The notes beneath the pieces were generated by a model. The model worked only from the letters and a program-made list of their open reading frames with translations, searched no databases and had not been told where the DNA came from. This document shows, one piece after another, positions 1 through 5,521 of a stretch of DNA of 5,589 bases. The stretch is from Methylomicrobium sp035916875. Lineage in GTDB: Bacteria; Pseudomonadota; Gammaproteobacteria; Methylococcales; Methylomonadaceae. Position 1 is the stretch's first letter. The number at the start of each line of letters is the position of its first letter. The DNA lies in the NCBI RefSeq assembly GCF_035916875.1, contig NZ_JAXUHN010000095.1, positions 1 to 5,589 of the forward strand, written 5' to 3'. The position numbers were made by a program, and so were the translations under genes.

Positions 1-2
1 GC

Positions 3-80
3 CCGATTGGCAATATCCCTCCGGCAGAAGCGGAAACAAGGTATTATCAACAACTTTCCGAGTCGGCTCTCGCAGCATGA
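3..80 (+). CDS. IS3-family transposase (OrfB), C-terminal end only
   Basis: The reading frame enters from the left edge and ends at TGA 78-80. The visible 25 residues read PIGNIPPAEAETRYYQQLSE followed by SALAA. The IGNIPPAEAE..YY pattern is the usual extreme C-terminus of DDE transposases of the IS3 family, just after the catalytic integrase core (known from the family). The catalytic Asp-Asp-Glu residues lie upstream and cannot be seen, so activity cannot be judged. In IS3 elements this protein is normally made as an OrfAB fusion by programmed frameshifting. The inverted repeat begins right after the stop codon. Confidence 0.82.
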   Translation, partial: PIGNIPPAEAETRYYQQLSESALAA

Positions 81-119
81 CTCACAACTAACAGCCTCCG
101 GGAAAACCGGGACGGTTCA
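81..119 (+). repeat. Right terminal inverted repeat (IRR) of the left IS
   Basis: The reverse complement of 81-120 aligns without gaps to 5471-5510. By hand count 30 of 40 positions agree, with the strongest blocks being CTGAACCG, CCCGG and GGAGGCT. Mismatches between the two ends of one IS3 element are normal, so this does not show whether the left and right elements are the same IS. The other end and any 3-4 bp target duplication lie outside the window. Confidence 0.78.
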
Positions 120-1542
120 GGGCTTTTTGAACACGCCTATTCGGTCACTAACGCAGTCAGTATCTTACCCTCCGCCACGATTCCGGGGTGGTCGTCGATC
201 TTTACCGGAAAAAGTCCGGCGTACAACGGCATTTCCGGCAATGAATTCTTTGTGCGCGAAACGATGCGGTTCCTGGCGCCCATACCGGTGTCGGTCGAGG
301 AGACCGATGACGTACGCAGGGCAATCAGCGAAGACCTCATCGGGAAAGTCCTCAAAGTTCCGACGCTCTTCGATGCGGTGAACGGGCCTGTCTTCGTTTC
401 GCTGAACTATGTGCACAGGGGGGCCGACATCTTCACCGCCGATGCTCCCGCAGCGATTGCGGCGCTGACGGTGGCATTCAAGGCCGGAAAACTCGTCAAT
501 TCAATCCCGATTTTGCAAGAGAGCTATGCGGCTCTTGACCGGAACTCGGTCCCCAAAGTCATTGGTGCTATCCAGAAGCACGGTGTGCCGACCGTGCAAG
601 TGGTCTATTTTCCGGGTATCGATCTTTACACCCACCTCGCGGGGAATTCGTTACATGACCAAGTGAGCTATCTCACAGGCACTACTTTTCCCTTAATAGA
701 AACAGTCCTCGGCGAATATAAGCGCCAGAATGTGCTCAGAGACTTATGTCCTGTTTATCTCCGATCACGGCCATACACCGGTGTCCATGGACACGCAGCA
801 TGCCCTCGCGACGGAGTCCGAATTGAAAGCGCCGGGTCTGCTTCAGTCGCTGGGTTTTCGCGTGCGCCCGAGTCGCCTCGAGGTTGACGATGAACAGTCC
901 GATTATCAAGCCGTGCTCGCCTATCAAGGGGCAATGGCTTACATCTATCTGGCTGACCGCTCGACTTGCCGGGTTCCGAAACAGAAGTGTGACTGGAGCA
1001 AGCCACCGCGCTTCGTGGAGGACGTGATGCCGGTGGTGCACGCCTTTGTCGATGCCAACCACGGGAATGACCGTTTCCCTAAACTTAAGGACACGCTTGA
1101 CCTCATATTTGCGCGAGAACCCGTGCCAACCTCAGAGGATGCGCACGAATTTGAAATTTATGATGGCAACCGCCTGGTGCCGATCAGTCGATACCTTGCA
1201 CAGCATCCTTGATCTGATCTGATTCAGCTTGATCGTCGTATGCGCTGGCTTTCGGCAGGTCTCTATGGTCACCGTGCAGGTGATGTGCTTCTCCTGGCGA
1301 AGTCCGGACTCGAACGTCCAATTACCGACCGGTATTATTTTTCCTCTCCTTATTTCTCTCAGCACGGCGGCGCATCCGCCCAGGATGGTCATATCACATC
1401 CATGATTGCGCGCCAGAATGTTGCCGGCGAGTCGATTCAAAAAACGGTCGACGAAATCATCGGCGATGAGCCCTCTCAACTCGACGTGGTCCCCTTGATC
1501 CGCAGGCTGTTGACGCAACGGCAGGACGGAGTGGCTCAATGA
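120..1542 (+). pseudogene. Broken phosphodiesterase (alkaline phosphatase superfamily)
   Basis: Three plus-strand pieces together spell one protein of the type I phosphodiesterase / nucleotide pyrophosphatase group, metal-dependent phosphoesterases usually exported to the cell envelope. Piece 1 (120 to about 738) contains LPSATIPGWSSIFTG, with the probable nucleophile Thr at 177-179, and GIDLYTH, with metal ligands Asp 621 and His 633. Piece 2 (about 739-1209) carries ISDHGHTP with Asp 763 and His 766. Piece 3 (1213-1542), in the same frame as piece 2, holds QDGHITSM with a likely last metal-ligand His at 1390. Lesions are loss of the N-terminus (including the first metal-binding Asp) where the IS ends at 119, a frame change around 733-741, and TGA at 1210-1212, where CGA (Arg) would restore the reading. 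Conserved coding sense on both sides of each lesion suggests recent decay or, for the last two, possible sequencing error. The substrate cannot be inferred. Confidence 0.8.
1210..1212 (+). other. In-frame stop inside the phosphodiesterase remnant
   Basis: TGA follows the codons for RYLAQHP, and the same frame then continues without a break as SDLIQLDRRMRWLSAGLYGH, which reads as normal protein and leads to the C-terminal metal-ligand motif. A single C-to-T change of CGA would explain it. The stop lies in a short TGATC-rich stretch (1210-1222), so slippage is an alternative, although deleting one five-base unit does not remove the stop. Confidence 0.65.
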
Positions 1543-1776
1543 CCCGATGTAGAAAATGGGTCATCACTCCTGGTCCATACCTGCATGGATAAAATTATCG
1601 ACTATTATCCCCGTGATTATTTTGAAAGTTTACATGAGTTACCCCACTTTTTTCGTTGCTTTCCATAATAATTACCTTTGATTTGGTATCGTACCTGCCA
1701 AGTTGGGTGCGTATCGGGTACCATTTTCAAATGGTCATAGAACAACCTTGGAAGATCATTGCTCGGCTTGGGGAAG
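1543..1776. other. Spacer between the pseudogene and the membrane protein gene
   Basis: This AT-rich stretch has no convincing gene. It lies between the convergent ends of the phosphodiesterase remnant (plus) and the membrane protein gene (minus). A 7-bp perfect inverted repeat ACCATTT-TC-AAATGGT at 1720-1735 is the only clear small structure. It lies about 40 bases past the stop of the minus-strand gene but lacks a following T run, so calling it a terminator is not justified. A 27-codon open frame from ATG 1585 has no ribosome binding site. Confidence 0.5.
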
Positions 1777-3312
1777 CTAATTACCCGGCATCACCGTCTT
1801 GAAACGTACAGACGCCCCCAAGAGGCCGATCGTGAAGAAAGCGGTACCGACAAGGGTAAATCGTAGATTCGACACTTCGATCGCCAAGTCGTCGGTCGCA
1901 TAAAGCATAAAAATGACGGCAACCGATCCCCAGCCGAGAAAACGTAATGCAGCGGCCATCATGAGTTTGCCTAACGGTTCCGATCCGCTCATCGGCGTAT
2001 CCATTTGATAAGCCACAAAACCGCAGATGAGCGCCGGCAGGATACCCCAGCGCATATGTTGTATGAAGCTTTCCAGAAAATTGAAATGCTCCCTGTGATA
2101 GAAAGTTAACTCGAGAATAAGCGCCGATACTGCGGTGCTGACAATGAAGCCTATTATCATCATTGACATGTAGAACCCATAGTAGCGATCGGATTGTTCC
2201 CGGTGGTGCCTGAAGACGAGCGTCCGTGAAAGAAAGACCAGCGCTATTGGAAGGACATACATTGGAATCACATAGGCGATCCATCGAAGCGTGGTGTAAT
2301 TAAAATGCGCGAGCGGTTTTTCGGGAAATAAGAACGCATTGTGTAGAGAAACAGAAATCTCTCGCCCCAGCATCACTCCGATCGCGGTAGCGGCCGTAAA
2401 TAGCAGAATATATTTATAGGTATGTTTCAGGCGGGCCTCGTGGACGTTGCCGCCGAGCCGCTTCACGGCTGACCAAATCTCATTCTCGCTGGCGCTCCCG
2501 AACACGACCAGAGAGGCGAGCAAGCGGCAGAGCAGACCGGTCAGGTGGTCCAGTTCCTTTATCAACTTGACTGTCTTGGTATAGTGCGGCTCCGCTTCCT
2601 TCCAGACAGTGACTTTTTCCGACATCGCATTGTAGGAGATACAGATTTCTCCCCATTTCAAAGACGGTTCGTTAAAAAAACGACGAAAGGACGATTGGTT
2701 GGCGTAGTTTTGTATCTGGTCAAAAAGAAGGCAATTATGAGCCCATTTATACTCGACCGTGGCACTGGATTTTTCGAAATCGCCGGGGTCGATGCTCGGC
2801 GCCAGCAGGCGGTTGGCGATTTGCGCTTTTAAGCTATCGTCGACCGCCGACAATCTCGAGGTAATGAGGGCGTGATAGACTTCTACCGCCTTGGTTGGAA
2901 TTGCGAACGCGTCATGGATGCTGTCCCTCAATATCAGCAAGGGATTGAGCTTGCTCTCCCAGGCGATGAAAAAAAGAAAAAGTCCCGCGGCAATCAAAGG
3001 GATGAGCGTGTTTCCATCCAAGCCATTCAGCAAATTCACCCACTCCCCTGAGCGGAGGCTCTTCACAATGAGCGTTAAGAGCGGCTCCAAGGGCAACCAC
3101 CGCCAAGTCAGTAGCCCGTAAATTGCCGACATAAACGTGCAGTAGAATGCGATCCCTAACCAGTAGGTGCTTCTGCGGATAAAGTATTGGGGTAGTGTCG
3201 GTTCGGCGCCTAACTGAATTCGGCGTTTTTGGAAGGACTGGTAGGCGAGAAAGAATGCGGATCCGGTTCCAAGAAACTGCACTGCAAGGTTAATCAAGAG
3301 TTCGATTGTCAT
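1777..3312 (-). CDS. Unrecognised polytopic membrane protein, 511 aa
   Basis: I do not recognise the family. The protein has a clear layout: three predicted membrane segments near the N-terminus (about residues 5-24, 48-70, 103-118), a soluble stretch of about 180 residues (120-298) rich in charged and aromatic residues, then about six more segments (299-317, 342-362, 379-401, 422-436, 448-471, 485-502). There is no cleavable-looking signal peptide; the first segment probably acts as an anchor. No ATP-binding, kinase, protease or transporter signature is visible. The start ATG at 3310-3312 is supported by AGGAG ten bases upstream. That site overlaps the stop codon TAG (3326-3328) of a possible small gene upstream, suggesting the two are translated together. 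The frame is intact over its whole length, in contrast with the decayed neighbour at 120-1542, so it is probably still functional. No link to mercury resistance can be shown. Confidence 0.8.
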   Translation of the reverse strand: MTIELLINLAVQFLGTGSAFFLAYQSFQKRRIQLGAEPTLPQYFIRRSTYWLGIAFYCTFMSAIYGLLTWRWLPLEPLLTLIVKSLRSGEWVNLLNGLDGNTLIPLIAAGLFLFFIAWESKLNPLLILRDSIHDAFAIPTKAVEVYHALITSRLSAVDDSLKAQIANRLLAPSIDPGDFEKSSATVEYKWAHNCLLFDQIQNYANQSSFRRFFNEPSLKWGEICISYNAMSEKVTVWKEAEPHYTKTVKLIKELDHLTGLLCRLLASLVVFGSASENEIWSAVKRLGGNVHEARLKHTYKYILLFTAATAIGVMLGREISVSLHNAFLFPEKPLAHFNYTTLRWIAYVIPMYVLPIALVFLSRTLVFRHHREQSDRYYGFYMSMMIIGFIVSTAVSALILELTFYHREHFNFLESFIQHMRWGILPALICGFVAYQMDTPMSGSEPLGKLMMAAALRFLGWGSVAVIFMLYATDDLAIEVSNLRFTLVGTAFFTIGLLGASVRFKTVMPGN

Positions 3313-3325
3313 CGCGCTACTGCTC

Positions 3326-3493
3326 CTAGATACTTTTTTCTCGTTTCCACACGGCGCGTAGGAACCAGAACAAAAACAAAGCCAAGTCCGACAGGCTCTT
3401 GGAAGCCGCGTAGACTGGCGCGTCCGAGAGGATTCGCCTCCCGTTCCAGCCTTCGGAGGGCCGATTGTCCAATATCAGAACACGCTGAAACAC
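3326..3493 (-). CDS. Possible small protein (55 aa) upstream of the membrane protein
   Basis: A minus-strand frame opens with GTG at 3491-3493 and ends with TAG at 3326-3328. The product has a polar N-terminal half (RPSEGWNGRRI) and a hydrophobic segment LALFLFWFLRAVW near residues 36-48, followed by a basic tail KREKSI, which looks like a single membrane helix. In its favour, the sense reads as normal protein, and the TAG overlaps the AGGAG ribosome binding site of the 511-aa gene, as in tightly packed operons. Against it, there is no good ribosome binding site at the GTG, and an in-frame stop lies only two codons above it (3500-3502). It could be an independent small protein, or the C-terminal relic of a larger gene. 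No family was recognised. Confidence 0.4.
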   Translation of the reverse strand: MFQRVLILDNRPSEGWNGRRILSDAPVYAASKSLSDLALFLFWFLRAVWKREKSI

Positions 3494-3662
3494 GCCTGAT
3501 TACGCTAGAAGCCTCATTTTACCTGGAGTCTCAGTGAGTATCAAGTTGTCGAAAAACGTGTGGTTTTGATTCGTATAGTGTCCGAATCAGTGCCCACGAA
3601 AATTCGCCACCGCTCTTGATATCCGTGGCTTTACAAAGAAATATCAAACCAAATTAGCATAG

Positions 3663-3740
3663 GACGGGGGCAAGATTAGGAAACGTTCAATTTTTATCTT
3701 CCGGCAACAATTTATGTCAAACCCTGATCTTGCTCCGATC
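3663..3740. repeat. Imperfect inverted repeat flanking a promoter
   Basis: The left arm contains GCAAGATTAGG at 3670-3680 and the right arm CCTGATCTTGC at 3723-3733, which agree at 10 of 11 positions when one is reversed and complemented. Extending outwards to 3663 and 3740 gives 14 of 18 matching. The arms are 42 bases apart, with a candidate promoter between them. The arrangement could be a small non-autonomous mobile element or an IS relic, or a two-site operator. No family was recognised. Confidence 0.5.
3693..3720 (-). promoter_or_regulatory. Candidate sigma-70 promoter, minus strand
   Basis: Read on the minus strand, a perfect TTGACA (3715-3720) is followed after 16 bases by GATAAA (3693-3698), which matches TATAAT at four of six positions. 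It points towards the small gene and the 511-aa membrane protein gene, with about 190 bases to the GTG at 3493. It is the best promoter-like signal seen upstream of that gene pair, but it rests on sequence match alone. Confidence 0.4.
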
Positions 3741-3793
3741 TAGCAAACACTCCGTTAAGGCAGGGCGATCGCGCGATGGTTTGCACGCTAGTA

Positions 3794-3827
3794 AAAAACA
3801 CGACTAGGGCACCAATTTCCTGCCCTA
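3794..3827 (-). terminator. Candidate terminator for merR
   Basis: On the minus strand, about 55 bases past the merR stop, TAGGGC (3822-3827) pairs with GCCCTA (3805-3810) around an 11-base loop. The stem is followed after six bases by a run of six T residues. The stem is short and the T run is not immediately adjacent, so termination may be inefficient. Position and order fit a rho-independent terminator for merR. Confidence 0.35.
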
Positions 3828-3882
3828 CGGGTTCATTTTGTCTCATGTTATGTGGTGATGGACAATGGAACAGAAATTTGCC

Positions 3883-4290
3883 TTATGCCGATGTTATCAG
3901 CAGGGCATGGATAATCGGGCATGATACTGAATCGGTGTTGCTAGCGCAGCTCTCGACCAAATTGGACAAGGCGGTTTCCATCGTACGCAAACCTTCGATG
4001 CGTTCACGAATTAGAATAAGCTTTTTTAGAGCAATTTCCTTTGCTTCCCGGCAATGCCGCCCCTCATCAAGACTCAATAATTCCGAAATCTCATCAAGCG
4101 AAAAGCCAAGTTTCTGGCCTTGTTTAATGAACAGGATCCGCTGCACATCTTGTTCGGTGTAATGCCGAATACCCTTGAATGGCTTGAATGGTTCCATAAG
4201 CAAGCCGCGCCGTTGATAAAAACGGATCGTTTCGACATTCACTCCTGCTTTCTTTGCCACTGCGCCAATCGTAAAGCTTTTTTGTATCAT
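3883..4290 (-). CDS. merR: Mercury-responsive transcriptional regulator MerR
   Basis: MerR-family dimeric regulator, 135 aa, that represses and, with Hg(II) bound, activates the divergent mer promoter by untwisting it. The N-terminal winged-helix DNA-binding domain shows FTIGAVAKKAGVNVETIRFY (about residues 5-24), followed by the family's RRGLL..P and RHYTEQDVQRI. The long dimerisation helix follows. Three Cys fit the Hg(II) ligands of Gram-negative MerR: one in EGRHCREA and two in ESCASNTDSVSCP, equivalent to C82, C117 and C126 of the Tn501 protein. An ATG at 4308 would add six residues, but the ATG at 4288-4290 is preferred because GGAG lies eight bases before it and because the upstream ATG falls inside the operator. 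The gene is slightly shorter than the usual 144 residues. It is divergent from merT, with 66 bases between the start codons. Confidence 0.93.
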   Translation of the reverse strand: MIQKSFTIGAVAKKAGVNVETIRFYQRRGLLMEPFKPFKGIRHYTEQDVQRILFIKQGQKLGFSLDEISELLSLDEGRHCREAKEIALKKLILIRERIEGLRTMETALSNLVESCASNTDSVSCPIIHALLITSA

Positions 4291-4294
4291 GGGC

Positions 4295-4326
4295 TTGTCT
4301 CCGTACATAGGTACGGTGCTTATGAT
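4295..4326 (+). promoter_or_regulatory. mer operator-promoter (MerR-controlled, for merTP)
   Basis: The -35 box TTGTCT (4295-4300) is followed by the MerR dyad CCGTAC-ATAG-GTACGG (4301-4316) and then by a -10 region, TATGAT at 4321-4326. The spacing is 20 bases to TATGAT, or 19 if TTATGA at 4320-4325 is used. Over-long spacers with the dyad between the boxes are the hallmark of MerR-type promoters. The half-sites match those of the Tn21/Tn501 mer operator. The merR ribosome binding site, on the opposite strand, lies at the -35 side, so MerR bound here should also repress its own gene. Confidence 0.9.
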
Positions 4327-4356
4327 ATAGCAATCGCAAGAAAAGAGGTATGCGTC

Positions 4357-4860
4357 ATGAACTCAAAACAAACCCTGATTGCGAGCGTTCTTGCCGGGAT
4401 TGGAGCGAGCTTGTGTTGTGTTGCCCCTTTGGTGTTGATGAGCCTTGGCATTGGCGGGGCTTGGATGGCAACACTCACTGCCTTCGAGCCGGCACGACCG
4501 GTATTCATGGGGCTGGCATTGCTTTTCCTTAGCCTGACGTTTCGCAAGCTCTACCTGGCAACCCAAATATGCGAACCCGGCAAGCTCTGCGCCGATGAGT
4601 ATCTGAGTCTTGGCATTGGCGGGGCTTGGATGGCAACACTGACTGCCTTCGAGCCGGTTCGCCCCGTGCTCATGAGTCTGGCATTGCTTTTCCTTGGCCT
4701 GACGTTTCGCAAGCTCAACCTGACAACCCAAACATGCGAACCCGGCAAGCCCTGTGCCGGTGATAAAGTTATCCGCAAGCAACGCTTCATTTTTTGGGGT
4801 GTGACTCTCCCTTTATTGGGTTTGCTGGCGTTCCCATGGTTCGCCCCACTGTTCTATTGA
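4357..4860 (+). CDS. merT: Mercuric ion transporter MerT with an internal duplication
   Basis: Inner-membrane protein that takes Hg(II) from MerP and passes it into the cytoplasm. The start ATG at 4357 has GAGG eight bases upstream. The first helix carries the vicinal pair C20-C21 (GASLCCVAPLV), as in known MerT. The last helix is near residues 146-162 and the protein ends in FAPLFY, close to the family's usual PFFY end. Canonical MerT is about 116 aa with three helices and a cytoplasmic Cys pair. This one is 167 aa because residues 29-83 are repeated as 84-138. Each copy contains SLGIGGAWMATLTAFEP, a hydrophobic helix (about 49-62 and 104-117) and a CEPGKxC pair (C72/C78 and C127/C133). Removing one copy would leave 112 aa, a normal length. 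If SLGIGGAW of copy 2 crosses the membrane, five helices keep both Cys pairs in the cytoplasm; otherwise the second pair would lie outside. Frame and key residues are intact in both copies. Confidence 0.92.
   Translation: MNSKQTLIASVLAGIGASLCCVAPLVLMSLGIGGAWMATLTAFEPARPVFMGLALLFLSLTFRKLYLATQICEPGKLCADEYLSLGIGGAWMATLTAFEPVRPVLMSLALLFLGLTFRKLNLTTQTCEPGKPCAGDKVIRKQRFIFWGVTLPLLGLLAFPWFAPLFY
4441..4770 (+). repeat. 165-bp in-frame tandem duplication within merT
   Basis: Copy 1 is 4441-4605 and copy 2 is 4606-4770, a period of 165 bases or 55 codons. Hand alignment gives about 143 identical bases of 165, without gaps. Differences cluster at the junction ends and around the codons for ARPVF versus VRPVL. 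Several are silent, such as AGC/AGT for Ser, and TGC/TGT for the second Cys. The level of divergence says the event is not brand new, or that the copies came from two related merT genes by recombination. Confidence 0.93.
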
Positions 4861-4871
4861 GGAAAAAACCG

Positions 4872-5159
4872 GTGAAAACTAAAATTCTTTTGTGCATTTT
4901 GGCGTTTGTCGTTAAATCCGGCTCAGTTCTGGCCGAGTCTCGCATGGTCACGCTTGATGTACAAAACATGACCTGCGCCGTCTGTCCAATCACGGTCAAA
5001 AAAGCGCTTGAACACATTTCCGCTGTGCGACTGGTTTCGGTCGATTACGCTAGTAAAACCGTGACGGTACAATTCGACGATACGATGGTCACTACGAACA
5101 AATTAACTGAGGCGACTAAGGCCGCCGGATATCCGTCCTCTATCAAGAAGGCGAATTAA
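4872..5159 (+). CDS. merP: Periplasmic mercury-binding protein MerP
   Basis: Small periplasmic Hg(II) scavenger of the heavy-metal-associated (HMA) fold, 95 aa (family usually about 91). It delivers Hg(II) to the Cys pair in the first helix of MerT. The start is the GTG at 4872, with GAGGA eight bases upstream overlapping the merT stop. The translation then begins with a signal peptide, MKTKILLCILAFVVKSGSVLA, with cleavage likely after residue 21. A Lys in the middle of its hydrophobic part is slightly unusual. The metal site is MTCAVCPITVKKAL with C35 and C38; canonical MerP has GMTCAACPITV, and here Asn replaces the Gly. The C-terminal KLTEATKAAGYPSSIKK is typical. An upstream ATG in the same frame (4794) is rejected because it overlaps merT and would bury the signal peptide. 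The gap to merT is 11 bases, so the two are co-transcribed. Confidence 0.93.
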   Translation: MKTKILLCILAFVVKSGSVLAESRMVTLDVQNMTCAVCPITVKKALEHISAVRLVSVDYASKTVTVQFDDTMVTTNKLTEATKAAGYPSSIKKAN

Positions 5160-5374
5160 TGAATACTGTCATTCTCGAGTCGAAGATCACCTGTCCACAC
5201 TGCGGGCACGCCGAAATGGAAACCATGCCGACCGATGCCTGCCAATTTTTCTATGAATGCAAGTCCTGCGGAGCGCTGCTCAAACCCAAGCAAGGAGATT
5301 GCTGCGTGTTTTGCTCTTACGGTTCGGTTAAATGTCCACCGATTCAGCAACATGTATGCTGTTGCGCCGGATAA
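5159..5374 (+). CDS. Cysteine-rich GDCCVxC-type small protein
   Basis: A 71-aa protein with twelve Cys, lacking a signal peptide or membrane helix, so probably cytoplasmic. An N-terminal zinc-ribbon-like part has CPHC (12-15) and CKSC (34-37); the middle carries GDCCVFCSYG (46-55), followed by KCPPIQ and a final CCC at 67-69. I recall this motif as the basis of a family named 'GDCCVxC domain-containing (seleno)protein', some members of which carry selenocysteine at the last Cys of the motif. Here that position, C52, is an ordinary TGC codon. Its ATG overlaps the merP stop in TAATG, implying translational coupling and a role tied to mercury handling. A cytoplasmic Hg(II)-binding or transfer role is inference from the Cys content and operon position; the family's biochemical function is not known to me. 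Confidence 0.8.
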   Translation: MNTVILESKITCPHCGHAEMETMPTDACQFFYECKSCGALLKPKQGDCCVFCSYGSVKCPPIQQHVCCCAG

Positions 5375-5471
5375 GATAAAAACATCGGGCTAAACGGTAC
5401 AGACTATCTAAAATTTAGATTGGCTGCACGGTTACAAGTCATTTAGTTTCAAAAAATGAAATTTGATTGAC
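5375..5471. other. Spacer between the mer genes and the right IS
   Basis: This AT-rich stretch has no gene. A perfect 7-bp inverted repeat, ATCTAAA-A-TTTAGAT (5406-5420), has a one-base centre, too tight for a normal hairpin loop and with no T run. A weaker pair, TTTCA/TGAAA (5447-5451 with 5457-5461), follows. No clear terminator for the mer operon is visible before the IS, so mer transcripts may run into it. Confidence 0.45.
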
Positions 5472-5511
5472 TGAACCGCCCCGGGTTTGATGGAGGCTTC
5501 AACTTTTGAGA
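5472..5511 (+). repeat. Left terminal inverted repeat (IRL) of the right IS
   Basis: The first 40 or so bases match the reverse complement of the left IS's terminal repeat at about 30 of 40 positions, with GGAGGCT and the outer TGAACCG fully conserved. The true repeat is probably the outer 27-28 bases, where matching is densest. Confidence 0.75.
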
Positions 5512-5521
5512 AGATGAAGCT

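Larger units (their letters stand above)
1..119 (+). mobile_element. 3' end of an IS3-family insertion sequence
   Basis: This is the right-hand end of an insertion sequence that continues off the window. It consists of the last codons of the transposase followed directly by a terminal inverted repeat ending in CGGTTCA at 113-119. The repeat pairs with the start of the second IS at 5472, whose first bases TGAACCG are its exact complement. TGA...TCA ends and a transposase stop close to the inner edge of the repeat are typical of the IS3 family. Transposase orientation is plus, the same as the IS at the right edge. The element interrupts the phosphodiesterase remnant that starts at about 120. 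Whether the outer boundary is 119 or 120 is uncertain, because G120 also matches C5471 in the other copy. Confidence 0.8.
3494..3882. other. Non-coding spacer between the small gene and merR
   Basis: No gene is supported here. The stretch holds a candidate minus-strand promoter (3693-3720) between two inverted-repeat arms, a hairpin TGATTCG...CGAATCA (3567-3573 with 3583-3589, nine-base loop, no T run), and a candidate merR terminator (3794-3827). An open plus-strand frame from 3776 runs mainly antisense to merR and is not credible as a gene. Confidence 0.55.

Noticed and set aside
781..794. Perfect 14-base palindrome GTGTCCATGGACAC
   Set aside because: It lies inside coding sequence of the phosphodiesterase remnant (VSMDT region), and nothing else nearby suggests a binding site.
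1585..1668. 27-codon open frame starting with ATG at 1585
   Set aside because: The residues look plausible, but it is very short and has no ribosome binding site or recognisable family.
3567..3589. Hairpin TGATTCG...CGAATCA as a terminator
   Set aside because: No T run on either strand follows the stem, and no gene ends next to it.
3776..4162. Plus-strand open frame of 128 codons
   Set aside because: Mostly antisense to merR, with no protein-like motif and no ribosome binding site.
4291..4308. Longer merR starting at 4308
   Set aside because: That ATG lies inside the operator dyad, and the GGAG eight bases before 4290 favours the shorter form.
4120..4356. Upstream extension of merT to an ATG at 4120
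   Set aside because: It would run through merR and the mer operator; the ATG at 4357 has its own ribosome binding site and gives the normal MerT N-terminus.
4363..4782. Long minus-strand open frame opposite merT
   Set aside because: It is antisense to a well-supported gene, repeats only because merT is duplicated, and has no family resemblance.
5312..5314. Selenocysteine in the GDCCVFC motif
   Set aside because: The codon is TGC, and no in-frame TGA occurs in the gene.
5406..5420. ATCTAAAATTTAGAT as a mer operon terminator
   Set aside because: The centre is too small to form a loop with the full stem, the stem is AT-only apart from two pairs, and no T run follows.
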